Source of the DNA: Solirubrobacterales bacterium
GTDB lineage: Bacteria > Actinomycetota > Thermoleophilia > Solirubrobacterales > Solirubrobacteraceae
Assembly (NCBI GenBank): GCA_003151895.1
Contig: PLYX01000263.1
Span: 1-13,605 of the forward strand
DNA: 13,605 nt
Direction: 5' to 3'
Shown here: piece after piece, positions 5,425-12,138 of the stretch
How the letters are laid out: every line of letters starts with the position of its first letter
Position numbering within the stretch: the first letter of the stretch is position 1
The notes under the pieces: model-generated
Databases searched by the model: none
What the model was told of the DNA's origin: nothing
The model's input: the letters and a program-made list of their open reading frames with translations, nothing else
Position numbers and translations under genes: made by a program

Positions 5425-6987
5425 GTGAACAACGCCATCCTCGGCACCACACTCGGCGGTCGCTACCGCCTCGACGCGCGCATCGGACACGGCGGCATGA
5501 GCACCGTCTACCGCGCGTTCGACACCGTGCTCGAACGCCAGGTCGCGATCAAGCTGATGCATCGCGAGATCGCCTCCGATTCCGACCAGCTCGAGCGCTT
5601 TCGCCGCGAGGCCCGCGCCGTCGCGCAGCTCAACCACCCGCACATCGTCACCGTGATCGACGCGGGCGAGTGGGACGCGCGGAACGAGGACGGTCCCGGC
5701 GGCATCCAAGCCGGGGCGGGCGGGACTCCATACATCGTGCTCGAGCACGTCGCGGGGGAGACGCTCAAGGATCTGATCCGCCGCGACGCGCCACTGGACG
5801 TGCCCACAGCCCTCGCCTACGGGATCGAGATCGCGCGCGCTCTCGGCGCGGCCCACACTCAGGAGATCGTCCATCGCGACGTCAAGCCGCAGAACGTGCT
5901 GCTCGGCGAGGAGGGCGGCGCGAAGATCACCGACTTCGGGATCGCCCGCACGCTCTCAGAGGTTGGGCTCACGATGGACGGGCGCGTGCTCGGCACCACC
6001 GACTACGTCTCTCCCGAGCAGGCCCTCGGCCAGGCGGTCACCGGCCAGTCGGACGTCTACTCGCTCGGGGTCGTGCTGTACGAGATGCTCACCGGCAGCG
6101 TCCCCTACAAGGGCGAGTCGCCGGTCGCCGTGGCGATGATGCATGTGCGCGAGGAGGTCCCCGACGTGCAGCTCTCACGCCCGGAGGTATCCGCCGCAAC
6201 CGCGGTCGTGGTCGAACGCGCCACCGCCAAGGATCTGCGGCGGCGCTACCCGGACATGGCGAGCATGATCGCCGACATGGAGGAGGCGCTTGCAATCGAG
6301 ACCGCCCGCTCCGGGCAGGCAACGGGCGAGGCCACGGCGGTGCTGCGCACCCTGCACTCACCGGCGAGGCGCCTGCTGCCGTGGCGCGTGCGCCACCCGG
6401 CGCGCTGGGCGATCTCACTCGCGCTGCTCGCCGCGATCGTCGCCGTCGCGATCGTCGCCGCCGCCCGCCACACGCATAGCGGCACCGGCGTGGCGCCCGA
6501 CGTGCACTCGGGAGCGGGCACCACGCCGGTCGTGCTTGCCCAGAAAGCCGCCAGCTCCTACAACCCGTTCGGCACGGGCCCCGAACACGCCGAAGACGTG
6601 GCGAGCGTCGTCGACGGCGACCTCAACACGTCCTGGAGCACCGAGCACTACATCAACGGCAACCTTGGCAAGCCGGGGCTCGGCGTCTCGCTCGACGCAG
6701 CCCCAGGGGTGGCGGCGCGCTCGATCGAGATCCAAACGCCCACACCCGGGTTCACCGCCGCCATATACGCCTCCACCGGGCTCACCTCCGGAAGCTCCTC
6801 CGGCGCGGGTCAGAGCCTCACAGCGCTCGGGTGGACGGCGCTCGCCCCCGCGCGCACGATCGGCGCGCACACGACGATCGCGATCGACTCCTCAGGACTC
6901 GTCTACCGCTACTACCTGGTCTGGCTCACAAGGCTCCCGCCTGGACAGGAGACCTCGGAGATCTCCGAGGTCACGCTGTTCAGGTAG
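5425..6987 (+). CDS. Transmembrane Ser/Thr protein kinase with discoidin-like extracellular domain
   Basis: A 520-residue receptor-type kinase. The N-terminal catalytic domain (about 14-290) has the glycine loop GHGGMSTVY (21-29), Lys43 in VAIKL, HRD at 150-152 with KPQN, DFG at 170-172, and the SPEQA and DVYSLG motifs, so it should be active. A basic juxtamembrane stretch precedes one membrane helix (about 327-347). The outside part (about 370-520) reads like a galactose-binding/discoidin fold: it has SSYNPFG, VVDGDLNTSWSTEHY, SIEIQTPTPGFTAAIYAS and YYLVWLTRLPPG, and ends with EISEVTLF. A similar module occurs on actinobacterial kinase and MurJ-type envelope proteins and may bind glycans. 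There are no PASTA repeats. GTG at 5425 is supported by GAGG 8 nt upstream. Residues 84-100 are an insertion in the N-lobe absent from the paralogous PknB here. The gene may share the dedA-uppP transcript. Confidence 0.93.
   Translation: MNNAILGTTLGGRYRLDARIGHGGMSTVYRAFDTVLERQVAIKLMHREIASDSDQLERFRREARAVAQLNHPHIVTVIDAGEWDARNEDGPGGIQAGAGGTPYIVLEHVAGETLKDLIRRDAPLDVPTALAYGIEIARALGAAHTQEIVHRDVKPQNVLLGEEGGAKITDFGIARTLSEVGLTMDGRVLGTTDYVSPEQALGQAVTGQSDVYSLGVVLYEMLTGSVPYKGESPVAVAMMHVREEVPDVQLSRPEVSAATAVVVERATAKDLRRRYPDMASMIADMEEALAIETARSGQATGEATAVLRTLHSPARRLLPWRVRHPARWAISLALLAAIVAVAIVAAARHTHSGTGVAPDVHSGAGTTPVVLAQKAASSYNPFGTGPEHAEDVASVVDGDLNTSWSTEHYINGNLGKPGLGVSLDAAPGVAARSIEIQTPTPGFTAAIYASTGLTSGSSSGAGQSLTALGWTALAPARTIGAHTTIAIDSSGLVYRYYLVWLTRLPPGQETSEISEVTLFR
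5713..5734 (+). repeat. GGGCGGGACTC-core mini-repeat in the kinase N-lobe
   Basis: This 22-nt stretch matches the reverse strand of 12506-12527 in fhaA at 21 of 22 positions. The core GGGCGGGACTC is at 5718-5728, followed by CATACA. It encodes the end of the GGIQAGAGGTPYI segment, part of a roughly 15-residue net insertion relative to PknB. Just upstream, CCCGGC (5695-5700) and GCCGGG (5710-5715) form a perfect 6-bp stem with a 9-nt loop. The peptide GGTPY is shared with the fhaA copy, so the same reading frame is used. Confidence 0.65.
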
Positions 6988-7059
6988 TCCTGCTACCCGC
7001 TCCCCGACGGCGCACGGGTGGCGGGCGCGGGGGACTCTCTACCCGCTCGCCGGCGGCGC
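6983..7059. repeat. Convergent gene ends with a duplicated 21-bp tail and hairpins
   Basis: The discoidin kinase gene (plus) and pknB (minus) end only 51 bp apart. Bases 6993-7013 and 7039-7059 match at 19 of 21 positions. The second copy contains the pknB stop codon and last residues; the first lies beyond it, 46 bp away, and so out of frame. GGTAG (6983-6987) and CTACC (6993-6997) form a 5-bp hairpin across the kinase stop. CGGGT (7015-7019) can pair with ACCCG (7041-7045). No T-run follows, so a factor-independent terminator is not clear. GGGGGACTCTCTAC (7029-7042) resembles the mini-repeat core. Confidence 0.4.
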
Positions 7060-8973
7060 CCCCGCCGCGGGCGCGGAGGCAGGCGGGGTGGTGGTCGTGG
7101 TGGTGGACGTCGAGGTGGTCTGCTGGGCGAGCGCTCCCACGGCGATGGTCACGACTGCCCCTTTTGCCAGCTTGTGCCCGGCTTCCGGGCTCTGCTGCAC
7201 CACGATCCCCACCTTGGAGGGGTCTGTGACGGTGCGCGACACGGTGTGCGAGGCAAAGCCCGCGCCGGTGAGCGTCGCCGCCGCCTGCGCTTCGCTCTGG
7301 CCGACCACCGAGGGCGCCGCGAGGAGCTTCAGCGCTTGGGCCACCACGATCGTCGCCTTGCCGCCCACCTTCAGCTGTGAGCCCGCGCCCGGCGACTGCG
7401 AGATGACCGTCCCCGCCGGCGGTTCGGCGACTTCGCGCTTTACCACCGTCACCTTCAGGCCGGCCGCGGCAAGCGTGGCGGTCGCGACGGCCTGCTGTTC
7501 GCCCGTCACTTCCGGCACGCTCACTTCCTGTGGCCCGGAGGACACGAACACCGTGACCGGGCCGCCAACCTGCACCTCAGTGTCCGCGGTGGGGTTGGTC
7601 GAGATCACGAGACCCTTCGTCACCCTGTCGCTCGATTGGCTCTGAACCGTCGGCTGGAAGCCCTTTTCGCGCAGGATCTTCGTCGCTTCGTCGCTCCTCT
7701 TGTCGTAGACGTTCGGGAGCGCCACGATTCCCGGACCGGATGACACGACCACACTCACGCGTGAGCCCTTCTTGACGACCGTTCCGCGGGGCGGGGTGGT
7801 GCCGATCACCAGGCCACTCGGCACGCGCGCGTTCGCGGTGAGCGAGGAGACCGGCTCGAGGCCCTCTCGCTTCAGCGATGCCACAGCCACCGACTGGGTC
7901 TCGCCGGTGACGTCGGGCACCGTCACACGGCCCGCCTTCGAGGATGGGAGCAGGAACAGCAGGACGACCGCCGCCACGATCGCCAGCGCCGCCACGCCGC
8001 CGGCGACCCACAGGGCGCGCTTGCGCCGCCGGGCGGCGGCGGGAGACGGCTGCGCGTCGCTTGGCAGCGGCGGCACGAGCAGCCCCGCCGCGGTGTCCGC
8101 GGCGGGTGGGGTTCCGTTTTGAATAGGAACCCACCCACCAGGCGCGATTCCTTGGCGCGCCTGCTGGAGCGCCGCGATGAACTCGTCCGCGCTTGCGAAG
8201 CGCGCCAGGGGGTCCTTTGCGAGCGAGCGCATCACCACCGCGTCGAGCGCCGGCCCCACCTCCGGGTTGCGCTCGCTCGGGGGAGTCGGCTCGACCGAGA
8301 CCTGCTTGAGCGCGATGCTCACCGCCGATTCCCCTTCGAACGGCACGCTGCCGGTGAGCAGCTCGTACAGCACCACGCCCACCGCATAGAGGTCGGAGGT
8401 CTCGCTGACGGCGTGGCCCTGGGCCTGCTCGGGCGAGAGGTATTGCGCGGTGCCCATGATCGAGCCGGTGAGCGTCATGTCAGACGCTCCGGCCCGCGCG
8501 ATCCCGAAGTCGGTGACCTTCGCGCGACCCTCCTCGTCGAGGATCACGTTGTGGGGCTTGATGTCGCGGTGGATGATGCCGCGCCGGTGCGCAAACCTCA
8601 CCGCGAGCAGGATCTGCACCACGATGTCGATCGCGTCCGGCGGGGAGAGCGGGCCGTGCTCGCGCACCACCGCCTTCAGCGAGCGGCCCGGCAGGTACTC
8701 CATCGCGATGTAATAGGTGCCGTTCCACTCGCCCCTGTCGAACACCGCCACCACATTCGGGTGCGAGAGGCCGGCGGCGCTGGATGCCTCGCGACGGAAG
8801 CGCTCGACGAACTCCTGGTCCTCGGCGAAGCGATGGTGGAGCAGCTTGAGCGCCACCTGCCGTCCCAGCAGCGTGTCGTGGGCGAGATACACATCGGCCA
8901 TCCCACCGGAGCCGAGCCGAGCCGCTACGCGGTAGCGCCCGTCGATGACAGTGCCTGCCTCAACCACGCTCAT
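7039..8973 (-). CDS. pknB: PASTA-domain Ser/Thr protein kinase, PknB type
   Basis: Transmembrane kinase that senses cell-wall fragments or lipid II through external PASTA domains and phosphorylates division and wall-synthesis proteins. It has 644 residues. The catalytic domain (about 14-275) has GSGGMADVY (21-29), Lys43, HRDIKPHN (135-142), DFG (155-157) and SPEQA (180-184). A Pro/Ala-rich juxtamembrane linker follows, then one membrane helix (about 319-343). Four PASTA repeats lie at about 349-413, 414-482, 483-547 and 550-614. The tail is Thr- then Pro/Ala-rich. Tandem starts GTG (8976) and ATG (8973) are present; I chose ATG. It is the last gene of the fhaA-to-pknB run, 47 nt after pbpA. 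Its activity should be opposed by PstP two genes upstream. Residues 280-290 (GWVPIQNGTPP) are encoded by a strong hairpin repeat in the linker. Confidence 0.96.
   Translation of the reverse strand: MSVVEAGTVIDGRYRVAARLGSGGMADVYLAHDTLLGRQVALKLLHHRFAEDQEFVERFRREASSAAGLSHPNVVAVFDRGEWNGTYYIAMEYLPGRSLKAVVREHGPLSPPDAIDIVVQILLAVRFAHRRGIIHRDIKPHNVILDEEGRAKVTDFGIARAGASDMTLTGSIMGTAQYLSPEQAQGHAVSETSDLYAVGVVLYELLTGSVPFEGESAVSIALKQVSVEPTPPSERNPEVGPALDAVVMRSLAKDPLARFASADEFIAALQQARQGIAPGGWVPIQNGTPPAADTAAGLLVPPLPSDAQPSPAAARRRKRALWVAGGVAALAIVAAVVLLFLLPSSKAGRVTVPDVTGETQSVAVASLKREGLEPVSSLTANARVPSGLVIGTTPPRGTVVKKGSRVSVVVSSGPGIVALPNVYDKRSDEATKILREKGFQPTVQSQSSDRVTKGLVISTNPTADTEVQVGGPVTVFVSSGPQEVSVPEVTGEQQAVATATLAAAGLKVTVVKREVAEPPAGTVISQSPGAGSQLKVGGKATIVVAQALKLLAAPSVVGQSEAQAAATLTGAGFASHTVSRTVTDPSKVGIVVQQSPEAGHKLAKGAVVTIAVGALAQQTTSTSTTTTTTPPASAPAAGAPPASG
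8104..8136 (-). repeat. Strong 11-bp hairpin mini-repeat inside pknB
   Basis: On the plus strand, GGGTGGGGTTCC (8104-8115) pairs with GGAACCCACCC (8126-8136): eleven pairs with one bulged G around a 10-nt A/T-rich loop (GTTTTGAATA). It is fully inside the coding sequence and translates to GWVPIQNGTPP in the cytoplasmic linker between kinase domain and membrane helix. The loop is strikingly A/T-rich for this sequence. The layout (short GC stem, single bulge, A/T loop) matches the fhaA hairpin at 12498-12518. Confidence 0.7.
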
Positions 8974-9020
8974 CACGTCCCACGCTCATGTGTTCGCGTC
9001 CTCTCAAGCTGTTCCCGCGG

Positions 9021-10454
9021 TCAACCATGCAGCAGCGCTTCCATGACCTGCTTGGCCACAGGCGCGGCGAACGCCGCGCCGAATCCGGGTACGCCCTTGA
9101 GCGTCACGGCCACCGCCACGGTCGGGTTCTGGGCGGGCGCGAACGCGATGAACCACACGTTGTTGATGGCCGCCCCGATCTGGGTCTCCGCGGTTCCGGT
9201 CTTGCCCGCCACCTGCACCCCCGGGATCTGGGCGGTGGTGCCGGTGCCTTCGTTCACGACCGCTTCCATCATCTTCGTCACCGCCGCCGCGGAGGAGGAC
9301 TTCATCACGACGGACTGCACTGTCGGCGAGACGCGCTGGATGACGCGCCCGTCCGGTTCGACGATTGCCGAGGTGAGGTGGGGCGTCATCAGCGTGCCGC
9401 GGTTGGCGACGGTCGCCGCCACCTCGGCCATCTGCAGAGGCGTCACCCGGAGCTTGTCTTGGCCGATGCCCATGCGACCCACATCGACGTAAGTGCTGGT
9501 GGGCGAGAGCAGCCTTTCACCCAGGTACTCGCCGCTGGAGGACATTTCTTCGGCCGGGTAATCGAGCTGCGGCTTGCGGTCGAAGCCGAAGCGCCTCATG
9601 TAGCGCGCCATCGTCTGCTTGCCGAGATGCTCGGCCACCTGGGCGTACACCGTGTTGACGGACTTGGCGAGCGCCTGGGTGAGCGTGAGCTGCCCGAGGC
9701 TTTCGTTGTTGTCGTTTTTCAGGGGCACCCCGGAGATCGGCACTTCGTTGCGCCCGCTAACGGTCGATTCCGGCGTGTACTGTCCCGAGTCGATCGCCGC
9801 GGTGGCGGTCACCACCTTGAACGTGGAGCCAGGCGCATAGCCGAACTCCAGGGCTCGGTTCACAAGCGGCGAGCCGCGCTCGTGTGTGATCCGCTCATAG
9901 GCGCTCTGCGAGGCGGCCGCGTTCGCGTCGTAGCTCGGCGTGGACGCCATCACCTCGACCGCCCCGGTTCTCGGGTCAAGCGCCACCACCGCGCCTTCGT
10001 GTTCGCCGAGCGCCGCTGTCGCGGTGCGCTGAGCGGCCGGCTTGAGGGTCGTGATGACCGTGTCGCCCTGGGGCTTGCGACCCTGCAGCTGATCGAGGAT
10101 GCCCTGCACGCTCGTGCCGGTCTGGCCGTTGAGCGCGGGACTGCGGTAGCGCTCCAGGCCCACCTGACCCCGTTCGATAAAGGAGTAGCCGACCGCGGCC
10201 GTGAACAGCGCGCCGGGCGGATAGCTGCGCGTGTATGTCCCTTCCGGCCCCCGCACGCTGCGCGCAAGCACGCTGCCGTCCGCCGCGAGGATCTCGCCGC
10301 GGTCGATCCGCTCCTGCTGGAGCAGACCCCGCTCGTTCAGTTCATTCGCCCGCAGCGAGGACGCTTCGAAGATCGTCCAGCGCGAGGTGAACGCGATCAG
10401 CAGGGCGAACAGAACGAACACGAGGCCATACAGGCGGAGGATCGGACGGTTCAC
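9021..10454 (-). CDS. pbpA: Class B penicillin-binding protein (PbpA-like transpeptidase)
   Basis: Membrane-anchored DD-transpeptidase that cross-links peptidoglycan outside the cell. Of its 477 residues, a single N-terminal membrane helix is at about 7-25, followed by RGEILAADGSVLA (52-64), the usual class B entry motif. The transpeptidase domain has all three active-site motifs: STFK (210-213, nucleophile Ser210), SVN (265-267) and KTG (418-420, in AGKTGTAE). There is no C-terminal PASTA. The GTG start at 10454 overlaps the TGA of pstP (GTGA), with GGGAG 4 nt upstream, so translation is coupled to the phosphatase gene. In most actinobacteria a RodA/FtsW polymerase gene lies directly before this one; here it is missing, so the SEDS partner must be encoded elsewhere. 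PknB follows after 47 nt. Confidence 0.95.
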   Translation of the reverse strand: MNRPILRLYGLVFVLFALLIAFTSRWTIFEASSLRANELNERGLLQQERIDRGEILAADGSVLARSVRGPEGTYTRSYPPGALFTAAVGYSFIERGQVGLERYRSPALNGQTGTSVQGILDQLQGRKPQGDTVITTLKPAAQRTATAALGEHEGAVVALDPRTGAVEVMASTPSYDANAAASQSAYERITHERGSPLVNRALEFGYAPGSTFKVVTATAAIDSGQYTPESTVSGRNEVPISGVPLKNDNNESLGQLTLTQALAKSVNTVYAQVAEHLGKQTMARYMRRFGFDRKPQLDYPAEEMSSSGEYLGERLLSPTSTYVDVGRMGIGQDKLRVTPLQMAEVAATVANRGTLMTPHLTSAIVEPDGRVIQRVSPTVQSVVMKSSSAAAVTKMMEAVVNEGTGTTAQIPGVQVAGKTGTAETQIGAAINNVWFIAFAPAQNPTVAVAVTLKGVPGFGAAFAAPVAKQVMEALLHG

Positions 10455-11611
10455 TGCGCTCCCAGCTGCCCGAGTTCGAGCTGGCGCATCAGTTCTGCCG
10501 CATCCCCTTCGGAGCGCAGCGAATGGTCGAGCAATGCCTGCCGGCGGGCAGCGGGAAACGTCGATGCGCTCACCCCGGAGACGTAGTTGCTCGTGTAGAG
10601 CTTGATCCCGCCCGGGAGCTCATACGGGACGCCTTGGAACATCGTCACGAGCCCACGCTGGTTGGTGCCGATGAAGTACACCGATTGGAACGCCAGGTAG
10701 GCGCCCGCGGCGAGCACCCCCACGACGACCAGCGCCGCCACGGGCGCGCGCAAGCGGCGCAGGCTTCGGCGCAGGCGAGCGCCTTTCTTGGGCTGCGGCG
10801 TTTGCGCGGCGCGGCGCGGACGGCGCGGAACGACGGGCGCCGGCGCGAGGGCGGTGATCGTGGTGTGACCGTCGGCGAGACGTTCGGCCTCGGTGAGCAC
10901 CTCCTCGAGTCCGAACAGCACCACCGTGATGTTGTCCTTGCCACCCGCCGCGTTGGCGGCCGCGATCAACGCCTCGCCGGCATCGCGCAGGCGCTCGTGG
11001 GAAACCAGCACGTCGAGCAGCTCGATCTCGCCCAGCATCGTGGTGAGACCGTCGCTGCACAGCAGATACACGTCGCCGGCGCGCCCCCTGAGGGAGCGCA
11101 CATCCACCTCGACGGTTGCCTCCGGTCCGAGCGCACGTGTGATCACCGATCGCTGCGGATGCTCCTCGGCCTCCTCCGGCGTGAGCTTCCCCTGGCGGAT
11201 CAACTCGTCGACGAGCGAGTGGTCGTCGGTGAGGCGCAGCAGCTCGCCGTCGCGCAGGCAGTAGGCGCGCGAATCGCCGACGTGCGCGATCGACACATCC
11301 CGCTCGCCGACATACACGGCGGTGATCGTGGTGCCCATGCCGGCGTGCTCGACTTTGGTGCGGGAGAGCTCGTTGATACGCGAGTTGGCCTGCTCCACCT
11401 GCGTGACGAGGCTGCTCTCGGGATCCGACCCGTCGTCGAGCCCATCGCGGAACGTCTCCACCGCCACGCTCGAGGCGACCTCGCCGGCCTGCGCGCCGCC
11501 CATGCCGTCTGCGACGACGAACAACGGTGAGCGGACGAGCAGCGAATCCTCGTTGGCACGCCTTTGCAGGCCGGTGTCCGTGCCACACCAGTGCTCCGCC
11601 ACGCGCAGCAT
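10451..11611 (-). CDS. pstP: Membrane-anchored PP2C-family Ser/Thr phosphatase PstP
   Basis: Metal-dependent phosphatase that removes phosphates placed by PknB-type kinases on themselves and on wall-synthesis regulators. The PP2C domain occupies about 1-237. Its metal-binding motifs are all visible: RRANEDS (17-23), VADGMGG (33-39), GDSRAY (112-117), SDGLT (186-190) and GKDNITVV (224-231). A basic linker (about 263-288) leads to one membrane helix (about 289-309). The roughly 75-residue external tail has the VPYELPGGIKLY segment (328-339) seen in actinobacterial homologues. I chose ATG at 11611, five bases after the fhaB stop, because it gives the canonical short lead into the PP2C fold; the open frame extends further upstream but there overlaps fhaB. 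The 386 residues are slightly shorter than mycobacterial PstP. Confidence 0.95.
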   Translation of the reverse strand: MLRVAEHWCGTDTGLQRRANEDSLLVRSPLFVVADGMGGAQAGEVASSVAVETFRDGLDDGSDPESSLVTQVEQANSRINELSRTKVEHAGMGTTITAVYVGERDVSIAHVGDSRAYCLRDGELLRLTDDHSLVDELIRQGKLTPEEAEEHPQRSVITRALGPEATVEVDVRSLRGRAGDVYLLCSDGLTTMLGEIELLDVLVSHERLRDAGEALIAAANAAGGKDNITVVLFGLEEVLTEAERLADGHTTITALAPAPVVPRRPRRAAQTPQPKKGARLRRSLRRLRAPVAALVVVGVLAAGAYLAFQSVYFIGTNQRGLVTMFQGVPYELPGGIKLYTSNYVSGVSASTFPAARRQALLDHSLRSEGDAAELMRQLELGQLGAQ

Positions 11612-11616
11612 GGCGA

Positions 11617-12138
11617 TCAGTCGACCTCGAACGCGAATTCGGAGTCGCCGATCCGCACGCGATCGCCGGGGTGCAGCGGCCGCGGACCGTCGAGCAGCTC
11701 CTCGTTCAGATACGTGCCGTTCGTGGAGCCGAGATCCTCGATCACGAGAATCCTCCCCTGCTCGTACACGCGAGCATGGCGCGAGGAGGCGAACGGGTCG
11801 TTGAGGCGTATCTCGGCGGTGTCGCCGCGGCCGAGCACGACGTCCCCGCCGAGGTCGTAGATCATCCCCGAATCGTGACCGGGCGCGCGCTCCACCACCA
11901 GGCGCGGAGCGCGACCGATCAGGTCGGCGGGACCGAAAGTGGAGGCCGAATGCAGCCCGGTGGCATCGGCCGGCACGGCGGCGGGGTCGCCGGTGCCAGC
12001 ATGACCTGAGCCCGGGACCTGCACCCCACTGCCACGCAGGTCCCGCAGCGCGCTGCGCGACACCCACAGCAGGAACAGGTACAGGACGGCCAGGAAGCCG
12101 AACTTCAACATCACCGACACGGGCTCGAGGTTGTTCAT
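11617..12138 (-). CDS. fhaB: FHA-domain membrane protein FhaB
   Basis: Small phosphothreonine-reading adaptor that links Ser/Thr kinase signalling to the division and elongation machinery. Of 173 residues, the N-terminal membrane helix is at about 11-27. A Gly/Pro/Ala-rich linker (about 33-75) leads to the FHA domain (about 78-170), with GRG (103-105), SSRH (118-121) and GSTNG (137-141), the residues that contact phosphothreonine. Its ATG at 12138 overlaps the fhaA TGA (ATGA), and pstP starts five bases after its stop, so the three are surely co-translated from one message. The start of the linker (residues 32-42, RDLRGSGVQVP) is encoded by a perfect 10-bp hairpin at 12013-12045, unexpected inside a coding region. 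Confidence 0.95.
   Translation of the reverse strand: MNNLEPVSVMLKFGFLAVLYLFLLWVSRSALRDLRGSGVQVPGSGHAGTGDPAAVPADATGLHSASTFGPADLIGRAPRLVVERAPGHDSGMIYDLGGDVVLGRGDTAEIRLNDPFASSRHARVYEQGRILVIEDLGSTNGTYLNEELLDGPRPLHPGDRVRIGDSEFAFEVD
12013..12045 (-). repeat. Perfect 10-bp inverted repeat in the fhaB linker
   Basis: CGGGACCTGC (12013-12022) and GCAGGTCCCG (12036-12045) are perfectly complementary around a 13-nt loop. The structure lies entirely in fhaB codons, directly after the membrane helix. It starts with the same GCGGGAC letters as the mini-repeats when read on the coding strand but lacks the CTCCATAC part, so membership in that family is uncertain. It could also slow translation after the membrane segment. 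Confidence 0.55.

Noticed and set aside
5736..5749. Perfect 14-nt palindrome CGTGCTCGAGCACG in the kinase gene
   Set aside because: It encodes the conserved IVLEHV strand of the kinase fold and is readily explained by preferred codons, so I do not count it as an element.
7090..7125. GTGGT-rich simple sequence near the pknB end
   Set aside because: It encodes an ordinary Thr/Pro tail after the last PASTA repeat; low-complexity tails are common there.
8119..10586. Long open frames on the plus strand (457 and 532 codons) opposite pknB and pbpA
   Set aside because: They are antisense to genes with complete catalytic motifs, and their products are His/Arg/Ala-rich with no recognisable domain. 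Such frames are typical shadows in high-GC genes.
10618..10640. CATACGGGACGCC resembling the mini-repeat core, in pstP
   Set aside because: It encodes the conserved GVPYELPGG segment of PstP-type tails, so the similarity is probably coincidental.
10523..11530. 335-codon plus-strand open frame opposite pstP
   Set aside because: All PP2C metal-binding motifs are read on the minus strand; the plus-strand product shows no domain.
11612..12067. N-terminal extension of pstP upstream of ATG 11611
   Set aside because: It overlaps fhaB almost entirely and is an Arg-rich out-of-frame reading of it; the PP2C fold starts immediately after ATG 11611.
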